Under the pieces are notes generated by a model. The model was not told the origin of the DNA and did not search any database. It saw nothing but the letters and a program-made list of their open reading frames with translations. This document shows positions 59,134 to 64,000 of a stretch of 64,000 nucleotides of DNA, piece by piece (the first letter of the stretch is position 1; every line of letters starts with the position of its first letter). Location of the stretch: the NCBI RefSeq assembly GCF_014203365.1, contig NZ_JACHIS010000001.1:744001-808000 (forward strand), written 5' to 3'. The translations under genes were made by a program, and so were the position numbers. The DNA is from Actinoalloteichus hymeniacidonis. Its GTDB lineage: Bacteria; Actinomycetota; Actinomycetes; Mycobacteriales; Pseudonocardiaceae.

Positions 59134-60894
59134 TCATTCCGGTTCGGTCTGCTTGCGTCGCTGGCTTTTCTTTCTTGGGAATTCCGAACCGGGGGAATAT
59201 TTGACGGCGACTCCTCGTCGCTGTGTCGAGCTGCGCTCGATCACCTTTCGCTCTACCAGGCTGCGTAGAATGTCTCGTGCTTGGTAGACGTCAACGTCGA
59301 AAAGTCGTTGAATAGTCCGGTTGTTGACCTCGCCGTAATCTTTAAGGTGCTCGATAATCTTCTTGTCGATGTCGTCGACGGCGCGCTGGTGATAAGATAT
59401 TGCACTGCCGAGTAGGGTGATCGCATCGGCGCGGAGTCGATAACTCGGATGCTTTCGATTCATTGTGGCACGCGTTGGCTCCAAGATTGCAATGGGCTCA
59501 CTAGCTAGCCTCCGCAGCGAATCTTGCGCTTCTTCTGGAGTGCGCTGGATATATTCTGCCACCAAGCTGGCTTTGACGTTTTTCTTCTCGCAAAGTAGGT
59601 GGATGATGAGCAGAGTGTCCGTGTCCTGTTGTTCATCGGGGGATAGTGTCGCCAGAAATTTCGTCACTCGTGTCTTCGGTGTTTTTCCTTGAAAGAGTAC
59701 GGTGACCTCCTCGCGATCGTCGATGATCTGAGGTACATCACGCCCGGAGCGGATCATCTCCCGGTACATCCGGTCAACGCCCTGACCAGCGTCTTCAGCT
59801 AGGCCGAGCAAGCGGAACGCCGCTGCAAGGCTCGGGAAACGGGCTCGGGACCCGCGCGTGAGGATGTTCCGGACAGTAACGCCCGAAACCAGTGGTCCGG
59901 GGGAACTGATGCGAATATGTTGCGGCGAATGTTCGATCCGAACGGGCACCCGGGTCCGCCAATCTCCGTGTACCAGGGCGTTGACCAACGCCTCACGGAT
60001 CGCGGCGGAGGGGTAATCTTCAATCTGGAGTTGTTGCCCATTGGCCAGAGTGACCGGGGTGATGCCCTGCCTGGCCCGGATCGCTTGCATTACTTCATCA
60101 AAGGCAAACAAGAGTGGAGTTTCCAGCCGAAGAATAGCGTCTGCTTCGCCGCCTCGGGACCTCTTGTGCTGGTAGATGATGACCTCTTGGGGTGCCCTCG
60201 GTATCGGGCTGCATAGCAAGATTTCGCCAGCGTGAGTCAAGTGGTCATCGGGGCCGATCAGCTTCATTGCATTGAGTAGGTCGATAGCGTTGAACTTGGC
60301 GTATCGCTGCCTTGCGCTATCGCTGGAAGCTGCGAGAAGGCGGCGGCAGAGCCGCATCGCCAGCGGGTCGATGTCCTCAATAGAGCGTCTGCTCGAAGTC
60401 GCCGACCAGTCGAAACCTTGCCGTTCTTCCATGAGTCTGGTGATATCCGCTGGTCGCATGGGAACACAGTCGGTATTGATCCGCTGATAACTGTATCCCT
60501 TGGTTGTTGAATACACCTCCAGTCCAGCGGGCACCTGGATGCGCAACAGCCTCGTCTCCGCGTACCACAGCTCCTCGATCTCGACTAGGAGCGAAGGCAC
60601 GGTGAGTTGATGTATCCGGGACCTCAAGATCGACGCGTCCAACGTGCACCCGGTGAAGGCGGCGCTACCCGACAGTGAGTCGGCCACCCCGACGATGATG
60701 GTGCCGCCGCGAGCATTGGCGAAGCACACGGCCGCATCGGCCAAGTCTGCGCAGGCTTCTTTGAAGTTGGACTTCTCTTCCTTGAAATCGAGTACGTCGG
60801 TTTCGCATTTGGCCGCCGACCTACCAGCGAGGATGGCATCGAGGGTGGCTTTCAGTGAGGTCACCTTTGAGAGCTCCTTTGAGGTTGCTGTCAT
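59134..60894 (-). CDS. AlbA/Schlafen-domain ATP-binding protein
   Basis: A 586-residue protein from ATG 60894. Residues ~30-160 are the AlbA_2 (Schlafen-type) domain: VLDFKEEKSNFKEACADLADAAVCFANARGGTIIVGVAD. About 250-400 is a HATPase-like module (YPSAAIREALVNALVHGDWRTRVPVRIEHSPQHIRISSPGPL), and the C-terminus has winged-helix regions (IIEHLKDYGEVNNRTIQRLFDVDVYQARDILRSLVERKVIER). Such proteins act as regulators or in phage defence. Its base composition is visibly lower in GC than its neighbours, a sign of transfer. It is divergent from the ABC operon. Confidence 0.82.
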   Translation of the reverse strand: MTATSKELSKVTSLKATLDAILAGRSAAKCETDVLDFKEEKSNFKEACADLADAAVCFANARGGTIIVGVADSLSGSAAFTGCTLDASILRSRIHQLTVPSLLVEIEELWYAETRLLRIQVPAGLEVYSTTKGYSYQRINTDCVPMRPADITRLMEERQGFDWSATSSRRSIEDIDPLAMRLCRRLLAASSDSARQRYAKFNAIDLLNAMKLIGPDDHLTHAGEILLCSPIPRAPQEVIIYQHKRSRGGEADAILRLETPLLFAFDEVMQAIRARQGITPVTLANGQQLQIEDYPSAAIREALVNALVHGDWRTRVPVRIEHSPQHIRISSPGPLVSGVTVRNILTRGSRARFPSLAAAFRLLGLAEDAGQGVDRMYREMIRSGRDVPQIIDDREEVTVLFQGKTPKTRVTKFLATLSPDEQQDTDTLLIIHLLCEKKNVKASLVAEYIQRTPEEAQDSLRRLASEPIAILEPTRATMNRKHPSYRLRADAITLLGSAISYHQRAVDDIDKKIIEHLKDYGEVNNRTIQRLFDVDVYQARDILRSLVERKVIERSSTQRRGVAVKYSPGSEFPRKKSQRRKQTEPE

Positions 60895-60899
60895 TTTGT

Positions 60900-60905
60900 A
60901 GGCTA
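60900..60905 (-). promoter_or_regulatory. -10 element of the AlbA-protein gene
   Basis: TAGCCT on the minus strand, five bases before ATG 60894, with no ribosome site, consistent with a leaderless transcript. Confidence 0.4.
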
Positions 60906-61036
60906 TCCCCAAAGGAGAGGGCGGGCCAGGATCAACGCCCGCATGTCGCCCGGCCCGGTGACCGCAAGCGGTCACCACGGCAGATCCGCCCTTGACGTGG
61001 TGACGGTCACAGCCATACGGTCCGCGCACAAGCCGA

Positions 61037-61048
61037 TGAAACGTTTCA
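61037..61048. promoter_or_regulatory. LacI-type operator before the sugar ABC operon
   Basis: TGAAACGTTTCA is a perfect 12-bp palindrome of the LacI-family type, 9 bp before the ABC ATPase start. Binding of a LacI-family repressor here would block transcription until the sugar is present. The repressor is not in the window. Confidence 0.65.
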
Positions 61049-61057
61049 GGGGGCGAC

Positions 61058-62584
61058 ATGGCTGAGCCCGACGATGTCGCCGTGGGGCCGCCCCCGCCGC
61101 TGTCTCTTCGCGGCGTCGGCAAGTCCTATGGCGCGGTCACGGCGCTGGACGGCGTCGAGCTCGATCTGCTCGCGGGCGAGGTGCACGCCTTGATGGGCGA
61201 GAACGGCGCGGGCAAGTCGACGCTGGTCAAGATGCTTGCGGGCGTGCACGAGCCCGACAGCGGCGAGCTGTTACTCGACGGCGTCGCCCATCCGCTCACC
61301 GGCACGGCCGAGGCGCGTGCGACGGGAATCGCGGTCATCTACCAGGAGCCGACGCTCTTCCCCGATCTGTCGGTCGCCGAGAACATCTTCATGGGCCGCC
61401 AGCCCACCACCCGTTTCGGGCGGATCGACCACCGCGCGATGCGCGCGGCCTGCGCCGCACTGTTCGACCGCCTCGGCGTGCGACTCGACCCGGACCGGCC
61501 CGCGCGCGGCCTGTCGATCGCCGATCAGCAGATGGTGGAGATCGCCAAGGCGCTCTCCTTCGACGTTCGAGTGCTGGTGATGGACGAGCCGACCTCGGCG
61601 CTGTCCGGGGTCGAGGTGGAACGGCTGTTCGGCGTGGTCCGGGCGCTGCGGGATGCGGGCGCTGCCGTGCTGTTCATCTCGCACCGCTTCGACGAGGTCT
61701 TCGACCTGTGCGACCGGATCACCGTGCTCCGCGACGGCCGATGGGTCTCCTGCGACGCCATCGGCGATCTCACCGTCGACACGGTCATCCGTCGGATGGT
61801 CGGCCGCGAGGTCTCCAGCCTCTTCCCCAAGACGGAGGCGCCGCTGCGTGAGATCGCCCTGGAGGTCGAGGGCCTGAGCCGCGCCGGTGTCTTCCATGAC
61901 GTCGACTTCCACGTCCGGGGCGGCGAGATCGTCGCGCTGGCCGGGCTGGTCGGCGCAGGCCGCAGCGAGGTGGTGCGGGCCGTGTTCGGCATCGACCGCT
62001 ACGACTCCGGATCGGTCCGGGTGGCGGGCAAGCCCCTGCGACCGGGGAACCCGGCGGCGGCGATGGCGGCAGGCATCGCGCTGGTGCCGGAGGACCGACG
62101 CCAGCAGGGGCTGGTGATGGAGCTGTCGGTGCAGCGCAACGCCACCCTGACCCGGTTATGGAACCTGGCCCGCTTCGGCTGGTTGTCCGGCCGCAGCGAA
62201 CGGGAACACGCCACCGAGTGGTCCCGCAGGCTCCAGGTCAAGGCCGAGCACATCACCGACGCCGTCTCGACGCTGTCCGGCGGCAACCAGCAGAAGGTGG
62301 TGCTGGCCAAATGGTTGGCCACCGACCCGGCCGTGCTGATCGTCGACGAGCCGACCAGGGGAATCGACGTCGGCACGAAATCCGAGGTACACCGCCTGCT
62401 GTCCGAGTTGGCCGGAGAGGGAATGGCCGTGATCATGGTGTCCAGCGAACTCCCGGAGGTGCTCGGCATGGCCGATCGGGTGCTGGTGATGCACGAGGGG
62501 CGGCTGGTCGCCGATATCCCCCGTGCCCGCGCCGATGAGAACAGCGTGATGGCGGCGGCGACCGGCGGGCAGGACCGGCGGTGA
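61058..62584 (+). CDS. Sugar ABC importer, double ATP-binding protein (RbsA/RhaT type)
   Basis: A 508-residue ATPase with two nucleotide-binding halves. The first has Walker [32 protein letters not shown] and Walker [13 protein letters not shown]. The second has a degenerate Walker A (GLVGAGRSE), [10 protein letters not shown], the signature [16 protein letters not shown] and [14 protein letters not shown]. The [12 protein letters not shown] block resembles rhamnose-type importers, but ribose, xylose or inositol remain possible. AGGGGG precedes ATG 61058. It is coupled to the permease genes. Confidence 0.93.
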   Translation: MAEPDDVAVGPPPPLSLRGVGKSYGAVTALDGVELDLLAGEVHALMGENGAGKSTLVKMLAGVHEPDSGELLLDGVAHPLTGTAEARATGIAVIYQEPTLFPDLSVAENIFMGRQPTTRFGRIDHRAMRAACAALFDRLGVRLDPDRPARGLSIADQQMVEIAKALSFDVRVLVMDEPTSALSGVEVERLFGVVRALRDAGAAVLFISHRFDEVFDLCDRITVLRDGRWVSCDAIGDLTVDTVIRRMVGREVSSLFPKTEAPLREIALEVEGLSRAGVFHDVDFHVRGGEIVALAGLVGAGRSEVVRAVFGIDRYDSGSVRVAGKPLRPGNPAAAMAAGIALVPEDRRQQGLVMELSVQRNATLTRLWNLARFGWLSGRSEREHATEWSRRLQVKAEHITDAVSTLSGGNQQKVVLAKWLATDPAVLIVDEPTRGIDVGTKSEVHRLLSELAGEGMAVIMVSSELPEVLGMADRVLVMHEGRLVADIPRARADENSVMAAATGGQDRR

Positions 62585-63633
62585 GCACCTCGGTGTCCAC
62601 ACCGGACTCGACGGCCTCCGGCGATCGGGGCGTCGGTGCCCTGCTGCGCAGACTATTGGTGGCCAGGGAGATGGGCGTACTCCTCGCCCTGGCGCTGTTG
62701 TTGGCGGCCACCCTCACCGTCAACCCGAGGTTCCTGACCGGACAGAGCCTGCGTGACCTGCTGCTGGGCGCGTCGATCCTGGTGGTCCTGGCCGCCGGGC
62801 AGGCCATGGTGATCATCACCAGGAACGTCGATCTCTCGGTCGGCTCGGTGCTGGGCTTATCGGCCTACGCCACCGGCACACTCTTGGTGGTGGCACCGGG
62901 GATCCCGTTGCCGCTGGTGGTGCTGTTCGGGATGCTCGTCGGTGCCGCCTGTGGGCTGTTCAACGGTGCGGTCGTCGCCGTGGCCAGGGTGCCGTCGCTG
63001 GTGGTCACCCTCGGCACCATGTACATGTTCCGGGGGCTCGACTCGATCTGGGCCGCCTCCTCCGGACGCCTGCAGATCAACGCCGCCGACCTGCCCGCAG
63101 GCTTCGCCTCGGCCGGGACCACGGCATTTCTGGGCATCCCGATCCTCGCGATCGGCGCCATCCTCGTGGTACTCGCGGTCGGCGATTTCCTGCGCTCCTA
63201 CCGCAGCGGCCGGGAGCTGTATGCGATCGGCTCCGACGGCGTCGCGGCCGGGCTGTCCGGCATCCCGGTCGGCCGCCGCACCCTGACCGCCTTCGTGGTC
63301 AACGGGATGCTCGCCGGATTGGGCGGAGTCATGTACGCCGCCAGATTCGGCACCCTCGACGCGACCGCCGGGACCGGGCTGGAACTCCAGGTGGTCGCGG
63401 CCGTGGTCATCGGTGGCGTCGCCATCACCGGCGGCAGCGGCAGTGTGTGGGGCGCCGCGATCGGTGCTGTCCTGCTCACCGTCATCGGCGCCGCCCTGCC
63501 GCAGCTGGGTGTGAGCGCGTTCTGGCAACAGGCGTCGATCGGCGCCCTGATCCTGCTGGCCATCGGCTTGGACCGTGCGCTGGCGCTGCGCACCGCACGC
63601 AGATTGAGGAGGTGGGACACGCATGCCTCCTGA
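62581..63633 (+). CDS. Sugar ABC importer permease 1
   Basis: A 350-residue permease of the RbsC family with about ten helices. It has the [27 protein letters not shown] motif and [37 protein letters not shown], the conserved loop of these transporters. GTG 62581 overlaps the ATPase stop (GTGA), and its end overlaps the next permease by 11 bp. Two different permeases in one operon are typical of rhamnose- or autoinducer-2-like importers. Confidence 0.92.
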   Translation: MSTSVSTPDSTASGDRGVGALLRRLLVAREMGVLLALALLLAATLTVNPRFLTGQSLRDLLLGASILVVLAAGQAMVIITRNVDLSVGSVLGLSAYATGTLLVVAPGIPLPLVVLFGMLVGAACGLFNGAVVAVARVPSLVVTLGTMYMFRGLDSIWAASSGRLQINAADLPAGFASAGTTAFLGIPILAIGAILVVLAVGDFLRSYRSGRELYAIGSDGVAAGLSGIPVGRRTLTAFVVNGMLAGLGGVMYAARFGTLDATAGTGLELQVVAAVVIGGVAITGGSGSVWGAAIGAVLLTVIGAALPQLGVSAFWQQASIGALILLAIGLDRALALRTARRLRRWDTHAS

Positions 63634-64000
63634 GACGAGACAGCCTGCCCGCAGGCGCACGTTGCCGACCTGGGACTTCGCCATCGTCGGCGTGCTGCTG
63701 GCGGTGCTGGTGACAGCAGGCTTGAGCGTCGAGGGCTTCGCCGCCAGCCGCAACATCGGTTTCCTACTGCTCGACGTGCTGGTGATCGCCCTGATCGCCC
63801 TACCACTGACCCTGGTGGTGGTGACCGGGGAGATCGACCTCTCGGTGGCCAGCACCGTCGGCCTGACCAGCGCGGTGATGGGTTCGCTGTGGGTGTCGGG
63901 GCTGTCGCTGGAATTGATCGTGGTGCTGTGCATCCTGCTCGGCGGGGTACTCGGTGCGGTCAACGGACTACTGGTCACCGGGTTCGGCCTGCCGTCGCTG
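63623..64000 (+). CDS. Sugar ABC importer permease 2, N-terminal part
   Basis: It starts at ATG 63623, inside the end of permease 1, and is cut by the window edge after 126 codons. [19 protein letters not shown] is followed by hydrophobic helices and LVVVTGEIDLSVASTVGLTSAVMG, the RbsC-family VxxTGEIDLSV motif. A binding protein and possibly an isomerase or mutarotase should follow beyond the window. Confidence 0.9.
   Translation, partial: MPPETRQPARRRTLPTWDFAIVGVLLAVLVTAGLSVEGFAASRNIGFLLLDVLVIALIALPLTLVVVTGEIDLSVASTVGLTSAVMGSLWVSGLSLELIVVLCILLGGVLGAVNGLLVTGFGLPSL

Overview
The window is high-GC DNA with GTG/TTG starts, many 4-bp ATGA/GTGA gene overlaps and several probable leaderless promoters. 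It has ESX-associated genes (EspG, PPE-like, PE/WXG100-like proteins, a TNT toxin), DUF3558, DUF1707 and DUF397 proteins and an XRE/DUF397 cluster. Together these point to an actinobacterium of the Pseudonocardiales type (Actinoalloteichus, Saccharopolyspora or Amycolatopsis-like). The genus is an inference.

Backbone. A scaffold of housekeeping genes keeps broadly the order known from Mycobacterium tuberculosis (lpdA/glpD2 ... accA3 ... maf, accE5, accD5, birA, the PH-domain membrane protein, gtrA, purK, purE, fadE25). Here these are glpD, glpF, glpK and lpdA (1-4625), accA3 (8.9-10.7 kb), maf (13.8 kb), accE/accD (34.1-36.1 kb), birA and the PH protein (36.9-38.5 kb), two gtrA genes (48.4-49.7 kb), purK/purE (54.4-56.2 kb) and fadE (57.9 kb). 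Glycerol catabolism, acyl-CoA carboxylation with its biotin ligase, and purine synthesis form the metabolic core.

Accessory blocks inserted in the scaffold. (a) 5.3-7.6 kb: PE-like, PPE-like and EspG genes. (b) 14.5-20.6 kb: a LysR regulator divergent from a PrpF-family isomerase and a ferric-type ABC importer, probably a carboxylate uptake operon. (c) 20.7-25.1 kb: a dienelactone hydrolase, a run of tightly coupled small Cys-rich or unknown genes, and a divergent XRE regulator with two DUF397 proteins. (d) 25.2-28.1 kb: two type I-E-like CRISPR arrays with near-identical leaders flanking an SDR/XRE pair, with no cas genes in the window and a fossil repeat at 20.9 kb. (e) 28.2-34.0 kb: a secreted X-Pro peptidase, an M23 peptidase, and a toxin/immunity pair followed by a frameshifted second immunity gene. 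(f) 36.1-36.8 kb: a HepT/MntA toxin-antitoxin pair between accD and birA. (g) 38.5-48.2 kb: HMG-CoA lyase-type enzyme, CbiZ, a TNT-type NAD glycohydrolase toxin operon, HisN, a two-component system and a sugar-nucleotidyltransferase. (h) 49.9-54.3 kb: a giant ECF sigma/anti-sigma/surface-protein fusion and a degenerate GGDEF protein. (i) RtcB. (j) 59.1 kb to the end: a lower-GC AlbA/Schlafen-type protein, divergent from a sugar ABC importer headed by a LacI-type palindrome and cut by the window end.

The best candidates for undescribed biology are the coupled Cys-rich gene cluster at 21.9-23.6 kb with its XRE/DUF397 partner, the PrpF-ABC operon, the ECF fusion protein, and the toxin loci. No rRNA, tRNA or complete insertion sequence was seen.
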